A DNA stretch of 18,804 bases from Anaerohalosphaeraceae bacterium (GTDB lineage Bacteria > Planctomycetota > Phycisphaerae > Sedimentisphaerales > Anaerohalosphaeraceae). Location: assembly GCA_030671565.1 (NCBI GenBank), contig DAOVIC010000007.1, forward strand, positions 1-18,804. Direction: 5' to 3'. The notes below the pieces were generated by a model. The model did not search any database. It was not told the DNA's origin and worked only from the letters and a program-made list of their open reading frames with translations. Positions 1-7,571 of this stretch are shown piece after piece; position 1 is the stretch's first letter; every line of letters starts with the position of its first letter. Both the position numbers and the translations under genes were made by a program.

Positions 1-424
1 AAAAAAACTCGACCGCCCTGCCATAACGACGGATATTATCGTGGGATTTCCCGGCGAGACAGAAAAAGACTTTGAAGATACCATAGCGGTCGCCAAAAAG
101 GTCGGATTCGCAAAAATGCATGTTTTTAGTTTCAGCCCGCGAAAAAACACTCCCGCATATTCAATGGATAACAAACTTGCCCCGGAAGTGATAAAGGAAC
201 GGTCAAAAATCCTGCGTCAACTCGACGATCGTCTGCAAAAAAAATTCCGTAAAAAATTTGCAGAAGAACAAGTCGGTGTAATAATCGAAGATGCCGCAGA
301 ACGAAAAGGAAGGTGCGAACGCTATTTTATGGTTCATTTTGACGGTGAGGAAACACTTAACAAGGGTCAGATTGTATACGGAACGCTAAACAAAGACGGT
401 AAAACAGCAAAACTGATCCGTTAA
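1..424 (+). CDS. mtaB: MiaB/MtaB-family tRNA methylthiotransferase, C-terminal part (5' end outside window)
   Basis: Radical SAM methylthiotransferases of this family add a methylthio group to the modified adenosine at position 37 of tRNA. Only the C-terminal 140 residues or so are here. The reading frame is open from position 2 and begins with a run ending in the family hallmark TTDIIVGFPGET, so the gene certainly starts upstream. After it come the KMHVFSFSPRKNTPA segment and a basic helical stretch. The last ~60 residues (FAEEQVGVIIED to the end) fit the TRAM RNA-binding domain. The HVF-S-S sequence resembles MtaB (t6A37 methylthiolation) more than MiaB, but the N-terminal Cys motifs that would settle this are not visible. 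The following gene is 191 bases away and unrelated in function, so this is probably the last gene of its unit. Confidence 0.82.
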   Translation, partial: KKLDRPAITTDIIVGFPGETEKDFEDTIAVAKKVGFAKMHVFSFSPRKNTPAYSMDNKLAPEVIKERSKILRQLDDRLQKKFRKKFAEEQVGVIIEDAAERKGRCERYFMVHFDGEETLNKGQIVYGTLNKDGKTAKLIR

Positions 425-446
425 GCAACTAAGCACTCTGAATAAT

Positions 447-475
447 TTACAGTTTTTCAGAACACCCAACTGTAA
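447..475 (+). terminator. 8-bp inverted repeat after the mtaB stop, possible terminator
   Basis: TTACAGTT at 447-454 is perfectly complementary to AACTGTAA at 468-475, with a 13-base loop, starting 22 bases after the stop codon. The stem is AT-rich and is followed only by a broken T-run (CATTTTC). It could be a weak intrinsic terminator, or equally a protein-binding site. No other terminator candidate was seen before the next gene. Confidence 0.35.
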
Positions 476-574
476 TACCATTTTCTCACGATTAATCCCT
501 TGGATATACAAGGTAAATCTGGTAATATAATTTGGCTTTTCGATACGATCCGGTAGGATGTTTTCATTATTTTG

Positions 575-594
575 CGCACAATTTAATTGGTAAG
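575..594 (+). repeat. 20-bp repeat, copy 1, with CAATT-T-AATTG palindrome (possible operator)
   Basis: The sequence CGCACAATTTAATTG followed by N-TAAG recurs at 1617-1636 with one mismatch in 20. Its core CAATTTAATTG is a perfect inverted repeat around a central T. Each copy ends about 22-26 bases before the start codon of a related TIM-barrel gene, just upstream of the Shine-Dalgarno sequence. It may be a shared operator, or a leftover of the duplication that made the two genes. A TATAAT at 526-531 upstream could be the -10 box of this unit, but its best -35 (TTGGAT, 500-505) is 20 bases away, so the promoter call is weak. Confidence 0.6.
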
Positions 595-615
595 AGACTA
601 ATGAGGAATATCGCG

Positions 616-1545
616 ATGAATAGACGTTCGTTTCTGGCCAGCGGAACTGCCGCCGGCGTTACCGCCATCACCACGGGTGTTAATTCAAATGCTCTCGCCG
701 AAGATATGCCAAAAAAATCAAACGCCGCGAAATTTAAACTCAAATACGCGCCAAACATGGAGCAGATAAAAAACCATGCCGGCAACGACCCGATCGACCA
801 GATAAAGTTTATTGCTGATGAGGGTTTTACCGCGATATTCGACAACGGTTTCCCGAAGAAATCGAAAGATCTTCAGAAAAAAATTACCGATGAGCTTGAA
901 AAAAACAATATGACAATGGGTCCGTTTGTTCTTTATTCGGATTTCAGAAAAAAAACATTTGTGCTCAACGACAAAGACATTCGCAAAATGCTTGTCGAAA
1001 GAATGCGGTACGGGGTTGAGATATGCAAACGCTGCAATATCAAGTGGGCACTGGTCGTTCCGGGCAAATATGACGAAAAACTCGAATGGCCCTATCAGAC
1101 CGCCAACGTTATCGAAAATCTTAAATACTGTGCGGAAGTTTTTGAAAAAGAAAACAAAGTTATCGTAATCGAACCTTTAAATACCTTGAAAAACCATCCC
1201 GGACTGTTCCTGACCAAAATACCTCAAAGCTACCAGATATGCAAAGCGGTTAACAGCCCATCGGTCAAGATCGTCAATGACCTGTATCACCAGCAGATCA
1301 CCGAGGGCAACCTTATTCCGAATATCGATATGGCATGGGATGAGATCGCCGCGTTCCATCTCGGCGATACCCCCGGGCGAAAAGAACCTACGACCGGTGA
1401 GATAAACTACAAAAATATTTTCAAACATCTCTACGAAAAAAAATATGACGGCGTACTCTGCGCCGAACACGGCATGAGCAAGGGAAAATCCAAAGAAGCC
1501 GAACGTGTGATGATCGACGCCTACAGGTATTGCGATAATTTCTAA
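616..1545 (+). CDS. Tat-exported sugar isomerase/epimerase-like TIM-barrel protein (hydroxypyruvate isomerase-like)
   Basis: 309 residues from ATG 616. This start is chosen because GAGG at 603-606 lies 9 bases upstream and the protein then opens directly with a Tat signal, NRRSFLASGTAAG, followed by a hydrophobic run ending near NALA (residues ~2-28). Earlier in-frame starts (TTG 532, ATG 601) would only push the RR motif inward. The rest is a xylose isomerase-like (AP endonuclease 2 superfamily) barrel. Predicted metal and catalytic residues, from family pattern, are E186 (VIEPLN), D222 (NDLYH), H248 (FHLGD) with the TPGR loop after it, and E284 (CAEHG). Such enzymes isomerise or epimerise small sugars or hydroxypyruvate. 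The true substrate cannot be read from sequence. A homologue follows immediately downstream. Confidence 0.88.
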   Translation: MNRRSFLASGTAAGVTAITTGVNSNALAEDMPKKSNAAKFKLKYAPNMEQIKNHAGNDPIDQIKFIADEGFTAIFDNGFPKKSKDLQKKITDELEKNNMTMGPFVLYSDFRKKTFVLNDKDIRKMLVERMRYGVEICKRCNIKWALVVPGKYDEKLEWPYQTANVIENLKYCAEVFEKENKVIVIEPLNTLKNHPGLFLTKIPQSYQICKAVNSPSVKIVNDLYHQQITEGNLIPNIDMAWDEIAAFHLGDTPGRKEPTTGEINYKNIFKHLYEKKYDGVLCAEHGMSKGKSKEAERVMIDAYRYCDNF

Positions 1546-1616
1546 GCAGGCCAGGGCCGCACCGAACAGGCAATAATACAATTAGATTCAGGCGAAACAG
1601 TTTTTTACCTTTTATT

Positions 1617-1636
1617 CGCACAATTTAATTGCTAAG
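1617..1636 (+). repeat. 20-bp repeat, copy 2, with CAATT-T-AATTG palindrome (possible operator)
   Basis: This is the second copy of the repeat seen at 575-594, with 19 of 20 bases identical and the palindromic core fully conserved. It lies in the 116-base gap between the two TIM-barrel genes, 25 bases before the TTG start at 1662. The surrounding spacer is otherwise only loosely similar (T-rich just upstream in both), so the conserved block is narrower than expected from a simple recent duplication of the whole leader. Confidence 0.6.
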
Positions 1637-1661
1637 CGTAAAAACGAGAAAGGGTTATCGA

Positions 1662-2558
1662 TTGAAAGAAAAAAGCAAAAACATAGGCCGCCGCAGTTTT
1701 ATAAAGGCAGGTTCGGCAGCATCTGTGGCGATAGGTCTTTCCGGCAGAATCGTTGAAGGCGCAAAAGAAGACAAGACAGAATCAACGAAGACCATCGGTG
1801 TGAAAAAAGGCAGAATTAAACAATCGGTCTGCAAGTGGTGCTATAAAGGCATAAGCCTCGACGAGCTTGCCGCTTATTCGGCGAAACTCGGGATCAAAGG
1901 CATAGACCTTGTCGCACCGAAGGACTGGCCGATACTGAAAAAACATGGGCTTGAATGCTCTATGACGAGCAGCCACAGTATTGGCAAAGGGCTTAACCGT
2001 ATCGAAAACCACGAAGAATGCCTGGCGAAAATCCGCAAGAGTATCGATGACACTTGTCAAGCGGGATTTCCGAACGTTATCTGCTTTAGCGGTACCCGCA
2101 AAGGCATGGATGACGATGAAGGTTTGAAGAACTGTGTTACGGCATTGAAACAGATCGTCGGATATGCCGAGCAAAAGAACGTGACCATCTGCATGGAGCT
2201 GCTAAACTCCAAGCGGAACCACAAAGACTACATGTGCGACCGGACGCATTGGGGTGTAGAACTTGCCAAACAGGTCAGCTCGGATAACTTCAAGCTGCTC
2301 TATGACATCTACCACATGCAGGTCCAGGAAGGCGATGTAATCGCAACGATCAAGGAAAACTCTGCCTACATCGGCCATTACCATACAGCCGGTGTGCCGG
2401 GAAGAAATGAGATCGGTGATACACAGGAATTGTACTATCCTGCGATCATGAAGGCGATCCTGAAAACTGGATTTACCGGTTATGTAGGACAGGAATTTAT
2501 CCCGAAACGCGATAAGCTCGAATCTCTTGCCGAAGCCGTTCGTATATGTGACGTATGA
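1662..2558 (+). CDS. Tat-exported hydroxypyruvate isomerase-like TIM-barrel protein
   Basis: 298 residues from TTG 1662. The start is chosen because AGAAAGGG lies about 8 bases upstream and the Tat motif GRRSFIKAG then falls at residues 9-17. A more upstream TTG at 1629 lies inside the repeat and has no ribosome-binding site. The mature part is a clear member of the hydroxypyruvate isomerase branch of the xylose isomerase-like barrels. The expected acidic and His ligands are E179 (CMELLN), D215 (LYDIYHMQ), H241 in HTAGVPGR, and E278 (GQEF). It is a diverged relative of the preceding gene product. The next gene follows after 30 bases, so it is likely co-transcribed. The Tat leader puts the enzyme outside the cytoplasm, which argues against ordinary cytosolic hydroxypyruvate metabolism. 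The substrate is unknown. Confidence 0.9.
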   Translation: MKEKSKNIGRRSFIKAGSAASVAIGLSGRIVEGAKEDKTESTKTIGVKKGRIKQSVCKWCYKGISLDELAAYSAKLGIKGIDLVAPKDWPILKKHGLECSMTSSHSIGKGLNRIENHEECLAKIRKSIDDTCQAGFPNVICFSGTRKGMDDDEGLKNCVTALKQIVGYAEQKNVTICMELLNSKRNHKDYMCDRTHWGVELAKQVSSDNFKLLYDIYHMQVQEGDVIATIKENSAYIGHYHTAGVPGRNEIGDTQELYYPAIMKAILKTGFTGYVGQEFIPKRDKLESLAEAVRICDV

Positions 2559-2588
2559 TAACTTTTAAATCTTGCACTGGAGTATAGC

Positions 2589-3932
2589 ATGAAGAAACAA
2601 AAATCCACAAGACGCGATTTTTTAAGATCGAGCGTAGCAACTGGCGCCGGACTGATCATTCTGCCAAGCGGTACCCTTTCCGGAGCAAACGCTGCCGGCA
2701 ACAAGCTTAACATCGCTTTGATCGGCGCCTACGGCAGAGCCAGGGCACACTACAAGGGCATCTCAAGCGAGAACATTGTCGCGATATGCGATGTTAACGA
2801 AGATCATATAGGCATTGCCGCCGAAAAATTCCCAAACGCCAAACACTACGTTGACTGGCGCAAGTGCCTCGAACAAAAAGATATTGACGCGGTTGTTTGC
2901 TGCACACTGGATCACACGCATGCTTTCATCGCCAACTGGGCGATGAATCGCGGCATGCATATCTTTTGCGAAAAACCGCTGGCAAACACGGTTGAAGAAG
3001 CACGCATCGTGCGAGCCACATACCAAAAAAATAAAACCAAACTCGCCACGCAGGTCGGTATGCAGCGACACGCATTCCCGAATTTCAACCGTGTGCGTGA
3101 ACTCATCAAAGACGGCGCCGTCGGAGAACTAAAAAGCGTCCATACATGGGGCAACCGGCAGCTTCACAAACCCGGCTATCTGCCGGCAAAGGGAACACCT
3201 CCGAAGAATCTTCATTACGATCTCTGGCTGGGACCGGCACCATACCATCCATACAATCCGGAATACTTCGCAGGCAAGCCCGGCGCAAATTGCTTAAACT
3301 GGAACATGTACTGGGACTTCGGCACCGGACAGGTCGGCGACATGGGCAGCCACACGATGGACCTTGCATGGAACGCCATCGATGCGTCACTTCCAACATC
3401 TGCAAAAGCCGAAGGCGACGAGTACAATCCGGAAGTTACGCCTGTAAAACTTCGCATGGCTTTCGAGCATCCGGCAAACGACTGGCGACCGGCCATCGAT
3501 GTCATCTGGTATCAGGGCGGTGCAATGCCAAATTCGCCAAAGAACTACATCGATCTAAACAAGATCGCACACGGTGCTATGTTCAAGGGATCGAAAGGCT
3601 TTGTCATCGCAGACTTCCTATCAAGAATAATTGTCCCTTATCGTGACGCAGCGGATATGACCTATTACAAACCACGCTCCGAAGATGAATTGATACCCGA
3701 TCTCGGCGACTTCCAGAAGGAATGGATAAACGCCTGCAAGGGTGACCTGAAAACCTCCTGCGATTTCGAGTATAGCGGAACGATGATCGAGCAGATGCTT
3801 CTGGGATTGGCTGCATACCGAGCCGGCAAAAAACTGGATTACGATGGCAAAACCGGTAAAGTCACAAACGATTCGGCTGCTAACAGCCTGCTGACCAAAG
3901 AATACCGAAAAGGCTGGACAATTAATGGCTAA
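2589..3932 (+). CDS. Tat-exported Gfo/Idh/MocA family oxidoreductase
   Basis: 447 residues. The start ATG has GGAG 6 bases upstream, and the protein opens with a Tat leader, [10 protein letters not shown], plus a hydrophobic stretch ending around ANA (residues ~6-36). Next is a Rossmann domain: [14 protein letters not shown] at about 41-54, the acidic strand end ICDVN at 67-70, and the EKP motif typical of the family at 128-130. The C-terminal half is the substrate-binding alpha/beta domain of the long planctomycete-type members. The dinucleotide loop reads G-A-Y-G-R-A-R rather than the more usual GxGxxG. Tat export of folded, cofactor-loaded enzyme is common for this family (glucose-fructose oxidoreductase is the model). 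With the two upstream TIM-barrel proteins it suggests oxidation and rearrangement of a sugar or glycoside in the periplasm. The substrate is not predictable. Confidence 0.92.
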   Translation: MKKQKSTRRDFLRSSVATGAGLIILPSGTLSGANAAGNKLNIALIGAYGRARAHYKGISSENIVAICDVNEDHIGIAAEKFPNAKHYVDWRKCLEQKDIDAVVCCTLDHTHAFIANWAMNRGMHIFCEKPLANTVEEARIVRATYQKNKTKLATQVGMQRHAFPNFNRVRELIKDGAVGELKSVHTWGNRQLHKPGYLPAKGTPPKNLHYDLWLGPAPYHPYNPEYFAGKPGANCLNWNMYWDFGTGQVGDMGSHTMDLAWNAIDASLPTSAKAEGDEYNPEVTPVKLRMAFEHPANDWRPAIDVIWYQGGAMPNSPKNYIDLNKIAHGAMFKGSKGFVIADFLSRIIVPYRDAADMTYYKPRSEDELIPDLGDFQKEWINACKGDLKTSCDFEYSGTMIEQMLLGLAAYRAGKKLDYDGKTGKVTNDSAANSLLTKEYRKGWTING

Positions 3933-4027
3933 GGCCACTTTCAATTATAGAGAAAATGAAATGATTTGAGAGTAAGCAAGACCTAGCGTTTAAAAAGATG
4001 GTCCAGCCGAACAACTACAGGGAATAA

Positions 4028-4477
4028 TTACCAGTCTTTCTTTAGAAGCATAACACCGTCATCGGTAAGAGAAGGGAACACCCCTACCTTCTTAATTGCT
4101 TCGATATAGGTGGTGTATTTTATTGGTTTTATAATATAGGAATCGCATCCAAGCTCTCGACATTTATTCATATCTTCATCACTGGCCGAGGTTGTAACAA
4201 TTACGACGGGCATATCCTTGAGATCGGCGTCTTGCCTGATCGCGGTGAGTATTTCAATACCGTCAACTTTGGGCATACGTATGTCCAACAGCAACAGGTA
4301 GTGCCTTTGGGGGTCACGGCTTTCGGGGGATTTTTCAAAAAGGAAGTCAAGCGTTTGACGGCCGTCCTTTAAATTGATAATCTCATTTTGAACGCCATTT
4401 TTAACAAGATAATTGCGAAGCATTGTAAAATGGCCGAAATCGTCTTCGGCATTTAATATGACTATTTCTTTTTTCAT
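4028..4477 (-). CDS. Single-domain response regulator (REC only, Rcp1-like)
   Basis: 149 residues forming one receiver domain and no output domain. Visible key residues are the acidic pair D12/D13 after ILNAE, the phospho-acceptor D65 in LLLDIRMP, the Thr of VTTSA (T95/T96) and K117 in IIKPI. The spacing and the insert before D65 (EKSPESRDPQ) resemble the Rcp1-type regulators that act as partners of hybrid kinases or phytochromes. No kinase is in the window, so its partner is unknown. It lies 56 bases downstream of the glycosyltransferase gene on the same strand and could be read from its promoter. The gap has a small palindrome, TCAGC-AC-GCTGA (4504-4515), of unknown meaning. It converges with the Gfo/Idh gene, and no convincing terminator was found in the 95 bases between them. 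Confidence 0.92.
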   Translation of the reverse strand: MKKEIVILNAEDDFGHFTMLRNYLVKNGVQNEIINLKDGRQTLDFLFEKSPESRDPQRHYLLLLDIRMPKVDGIEILTAIRQDADLKDMPVVIVTTSASDEDMNKCRELGCDSYIIKPIKYTTYIEAIKKVGVFPSLTDDGVMLLKKDW

Positions 4478-4533
4478 CTCAATAAATCATCCGGAACAAT
4501 ATATCAGCACGCTGAATAATCAATAGTAATTTG

Positions 4534-6894
4534 TCAGGCAAGCTTCTCAGTTTTTTGGCGACTGGAACTGTTTTTCAGAACCAAATCCGATATAGGCAGC
4601 TTTGCTGCTTCAGCACCGTCATCGGTATCCTCAGTGTCCCTCCCAGATAATGGCTTGCTGGTCGTTCCGTAACTTTCGACAATACAGAGAAGACTTAAAA
4701 GGAAACTTACCAGGCTCTCTGCCCCTTGATTGAGGTTGAGTCCGTCCTGTTCGAGTCCATCGGAACTTCCTTTAGTCCTGAAGTCATAGACAGGCATATT
4801 AAGATCGTTTTCGCCAAGGAACCAGTCGAATGCTCTTCGGCCCAGTTTCAGAAAATCCCTGTCGCCTGTAGCTTCAAAAGCCGCCTTTAACATCATAACC
4901 GTACAGGCAACTTCAAGCGGCTGCTGGTCGAAGTTGGCACGGGCACCATTACGTTTATACCAGCCCTTGCAGCCGATAAAGCTGAAATGGTCGTCCTTAT
5001 ATGTACTGTCGATAAGGAATCTGCATGTTTTTTCGGCGATATTGAAATATTTATCGTCGCCGGTCATCGCACCAGCGATAAAGAGGGCATGCGGCAAAAC
5101 GCCGTTGTCGTAAGTCATCGTATCTTCAAACCACGGCCAGTCATCGCAGCTATGAGCATTATATTCGTCTACAATATGATCCGCTGCCATTGCCAGGTGA
5201 CGTTTGATGTCGCTTGCACCCGGGAATTGCTTGAGATACTCAGCCATTCCGAATATCGCGTAGGCCTTTCCGCGCATCGAAAGATATGGAACATGGCGGA
5301 CGGACTTGTCAAAACAATCCTTTATAATTGGAAGATACCTTGGAAGCGGAAACTTACCCATTACTGTGCCAAAAGCCCATAGCGTCCTACCCAGCGCATC
5401 GTGTGCAGGCTCACCCTTGATCCAGGAACGGTCAAAGTTCATAAAGTTGTTTACCGTACCGTCTGCATTCTGTGCGTGATACATAAACGAAAGATAGATA
5501 TCAAAAAGCCTAAGCGCCTCTGGTTCGGCATATTGAACATAATATTTCGTCATGGCAACAACAGCCCTGGCGTTGTCATCGGTGCAATATCCATGCTCAC
5601 GATTTGGGATAATAAACTTGGCATGCTGATAAAGGCCTGTATCGTCCGTCAGCCTCTTTAAGTGATCCAATGGCGGTTCAGGGACTTCAAGCATGCTCTT
5701 TGCATCTTCGATAAAAGAGTGACTCTTAGCTGCAAGACGTCTGGGCAGGCGTTTGGAACTGAATATCTTCCAGTATTTCTTTCCGATCATCGGCCAGGTA
5801 ATATTACGACCGTAATCGTATGCCTTTCGCCTGAGCGAATAGAAATCGGATTCGTTTTCGATGATCGATATTACACTTTCGGCAAGATGTTCAGAATCGC
5901 CAAATCTAATCAATCTTCCGCGACCGTCGGCAAGGAGCTCTTCAGCAGCCCAGTAAGGCGTTGACACAACGGCCTTGCCCGTACCTACCGCAAAGGCAAG
6001 CGTTCCACTGGTAAGCTGATTTTCCTTCGAATAAGGCGTAACGTAAATGTCGGCGGCACACAGGAAGTTGTGCAGCTTTTCAGCCGTGACAAACTGGTTG
6101 TGGAAAATAACATGACCCTGCAAACCCAGTTCCTTGGCAAGCCTCTGAAGACCGAATCGATAAGCCTCGCCCTCATTACGAACAACTCCTGGATGAGTGG
6201 CTCCAAGAACAATGTACAGGACACTCGGATCAGCTTTAATTATCTTCGGAAGCGCTCTTAGCATCAGTTCTATGCCCTTGTTCTTGCTCAACAAACCGAA
6301 AGTAAGAATTGTCTTTCGACCATCCATACCGAACTTATGCTTGTAGTAGCTGCTGTCGACAAAAGGCAGGTCGGGTATGCCGTGTCCGATCAGTTCGATC
6401 TTACCTGCCGGGACGCCGTATATATTCCGGAGCATCCTTACCCCGCGCTCGTTCATGACTATCACCTTCTGCGAAACCTCACAGAGATCGAGCATGGACT
6501 GGTAATAGTGAGGTTCGGGCTCTTCAAGGACCGTATGAAGCGTCGAAATGATCGGTGCATTTACCCTGTGCAAAAGCAGGTTAAGATAGGAACCTCCTTC
6601 GCCGCCGAAAAGACCGAATTCGTGTTGGATCGAAACCGCATCGACATGGCTGAAATTTATATAGTCGGCAGCGGATATGTAATCATTCTTGACTTTGCTG
6701 CGAATCTCAAATTTCACCGGGTCGGCGTACTGATAGGATGTTTCCGGCTGCATCGCAACGACAAGAGGCTCAAAAGGCTCGCCGCTTCCGTCTCTAAGAC
6801 CTGCGATCAGATCCCCTGTAAAAGTCGCGATGCCGCATTTGTTCGGTAGAAATGATGATACAAACCCCAGCTTCTTGGCGATTTTTTTTGCCAT
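4534..6894 (-). CDS. GT4 glycosyltransferase fused to a C-terminal helical (alpha/alpha-barrel-like) domain
   Basis: 786 residues. Residues ~8-385 form a GT-B glycosyltransferase of family 4 type. The N-terminal glycine-rich loop is LPNKCGIATFTGDL, the C-terminal Rossmann start is LTFGLLSKNKGIE (197-209), and the nucleotide-sugar region is QLTSGTLAFAVGTGKAVV (293-310). The second Glu of the usual EX7E motif is replaced. Residues ~400-740 are a separate domain with repeated helical pairs and motifs CTDDNARA (437-444), DWPWFED (585-591) and ARANFDQQPLE (651-661). This looks like the six-hairpin fold of glycoside hydrolases/phosphorylases. The last ~45 residues are low-complexity and charged. 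It probably transfers or processes a sugar on a soluble or storage glycan; the acceptor is unknown. There is no signal peptide. AGGGA lies just before the ATG, and a strong promoter lies at 6935-6962. Confidence 0.88.
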   Translation of the reverse strand: MAKKIAKKLGFVSSFLPNKCGIATFTGDLIAGLRDGSGEPFEPLVVAMQPETSYQYADPVKFEIRSKVKNDYISAADYINFSHVDAVSIQHEFGLFGGEGGSYLNLLLHRVNAPIISTLHTVLEEPEPHYYQSMLDLCEVSQKVIVMNERGVRMLRNIYGVPAGKIELIGHGIPDLPFVDSSYYKHKFGMDGRKTILTFGLLSKNKGIELMLRALPKIIKADPSVLYIVLGATHPGVVRNEGEAYRFGLQRLAKELGLQGHVIFHNQFVTAEKLHNFLCAADIYVTPYSKENQLTSGTLAFAVGTGKAVVSTPYWAAEELLADGRGRLIRFGDSEHLAESVISIIENESDFYSLRRKAYDYGRNITWPMIGKKYWKIFSSKRLPRRLAAKSHSFIEDAKSMLEVPEPPLDHLKRLTDDTGLYQHAKFIIPNREHGYCTDDNARAVVAMTKYYVQYAEPEALRLFDIYLSFMYHAQNADGTVNNFMNFDRSWIKGEPAHDALGRTLWAFGTVMGKFPLPRYLPIIKDCFDKSVRHVPYLSMRGKAYAIFGMAEYLKQFPGASDIKRHLAMAADHIVDEYNAHSCDDWPWFEDTMTYDNGVLPHALFIAGAMTGDDKYFNIAEKTCRFLIDSTYKDDHFSFIGCKGWYKRNGARANFDQQPLEVACTVMMLKAAFEATGDRDFLKLGRRAFDWFLGENDLNMPVYDFRTKGSSDGLEQDGLNLNQGAESLVSFLLSLLCIVESYGTTSKPLSGRDTEDTDDGAEAAKLPISDLVLKNSSSRQKTEKLA

Positions 6895-6934
6895 AAATTC
6901 CCTATCTCCAAAGAAATAAACCCTGAACTACTTC

Positions 6935-6962
6935 ATTATATACGCTAAAATCATCGAGTCAA
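6935..6962 (-). promoter_or_regulatory. Sigma70-type promoter for the glycosyltransferase gene
   Basis: On the minus strand, TTGACT (6957-6962) and TATAAT (6935-6940) are separated by 16 bases. The -10 box lies about 40 bases before the ATG at 6894. The match to the general bacterial consensus is close, and no better pair occurs nearby. Confidence 0.72.
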
Positions 6963-7056
6963 ACAAAAATATAACCTAATTCTGTAGCGAAAAGAAGGAA
7001 ATTTAGCATAATTACGCTTTAATGACGTTTTTCCCGGTTTTTCGACCTTGGCATGG

Positions 7057-7085
7057 TTGACAGCCCTTCACCAACCAGCTATACT
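7057..7085 (+). promoter_or_regulatory. Near-consensus promoter of the Rrf2-cys-nad-met-nif gene run
   Basis: TTGACA at 7057-7062 and TATACT at 7080-7085 are separated by exactly 17 bases, a near-perfect housekeeping promoter. Transcription would start near 7091, about 27 bases before the regulator's ATG. AAGGGA just before the ATG is the likely ribosome-binding site. The core overlaps an inverted repeat (7084-7100), consistent with repression of a strong promoter. Confidence 0.82.
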
Positions 7086-7100
7086 ACGGTTTTGTCGTAG
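7084..7100 (+). promoter_or_regulatory. Inverted repeat over the -10/start site, possible Rrf2 operator
   Basis: CTACG (7084-7088) and CGTAG (7096-7100) are perfect inverted arms around a 7-base spacer, overlapping the end of the -10 box and the expected transcription start. The base string right after it, TAGGAATTA, recalls half-sites of Rrf2-type (CymR-like) operators. An autoregulatory site is expected for IscR-like regulators. The assignment is inference, because a 5-bp arm can occur by chance. Confidence 0.45.
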
Positions 7101-7117
7101 GAATTAAGGGAAAACAT

Positions 7118-7555
7118 ATGAAATTATCTACAAGAAGCAGGTATGGTCTGCGAGCAATTCTGGAACTGGCTGTCGAATATGGCAGTAAGCCGGTACAGAT
7201 CAAAACAATTGCCGATCGTCAGAACATATCGAGTAAGTATCTGGAACAGTTGATGGCAATATTAAAGTCATCCGGACTTATAAGGAGCGTAAGAGGTCCA
7301 AGAGGTGGCTACCTTCTTGCAAAACCTCCCCAGGAAATAAAGTTAAGCCATGTATTCTCAGCTCTGGAGGGTCCGCTCATAACCGTCGAGTGCATCGAAC
7401 ATCCTGATTTTTGCGCCCGCTGCACAGATTGCATAACAAGGCAGGTTTGGACCAATATTCAGAATGCGATATTAGAAGTACTTGAATCGATGACCTTGCA
7501 GGATCTCGCTAACAAGGCACACAAGGGCGATGACATGAGTTCTTATCAGATTTAG
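7118..7555 (+). CDS. Rrf2-family transcriptional regulator, IscR-like, probably Fe-S sensing
   Basis: 145 residues. The N-terminal winged helix is typical of Rrf2: MKLSTRSRYGLRAILELA at the start, a recognition-helix region SSKYLEQLMAILKSSGLI, then the wing SVRGPRGGYLLAK (57-69). The sensor segment holds C92, C99, C102 and C105. IscR has three cysteines at about 92, 98 and 104, so cluster binding is likely, though the spacing (X6, X2, X2) and the fourth cysteine differ. Cysteine-poor members such as CymR instead bind CysK, and CysK is the very next gene here, so both modes are worth considering. It is the first gene of the sulfur/Fe-S run and is followed after 16 bases by cysK. It probably represses its own operon. 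Confidence 0.9.
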   Translation: MKLSTRSRYGLRAILELAVEYGSKPVQIKTIADRQNISSKYLEQLMAILKSSGLIRSVRGPRGGYLLAKPPQEIKLSHVFSALEGPLITVECIEHPDFCARCTDCITRQVWTNIQNAILEVLESMTLQDLANKAHKGDDMSSYQI

Positions 7556-7571
7556 AAAGACAGATTCGACT

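Noticed and set aside
500..531. Promoter TTGGAT / TATAAT ahead of the first TIM-barrel gene
   Set aside because: The -10 is perfect but the spacer is 20 bases and the -35 is poor, so I did not list it as a promoter.
532..615. Longer N-terminus (TTG 532 or ATG 601) for the first TIM-barrel protein
   Set aside because: Both would put the Tat RR motif further inside and would cover the palindromic repeat. ATG 616 has a proper GAGG at 9 bases.
3146..3646. Open frame of 166 codons inside the Gfo/Idh gene in another frame
   Set aside because: It is internal to a complete, well-conserved gene, and the product is Arg/Ser-rich shadow sequence.
3933..4027. Bidirectional terminator between the convergent Gfo/Idh and receiver genes
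   Set aside because: Only 4-5-bp pairings could be found, with no T-runs next to a stem.
6337..6849. Open frame of 170 codons opposite the glycosyltransferase
   Set aside because: It is antisense to the conserved N-terminal GT domain and has no family resemblance and no promoter or ribosome-binding site.
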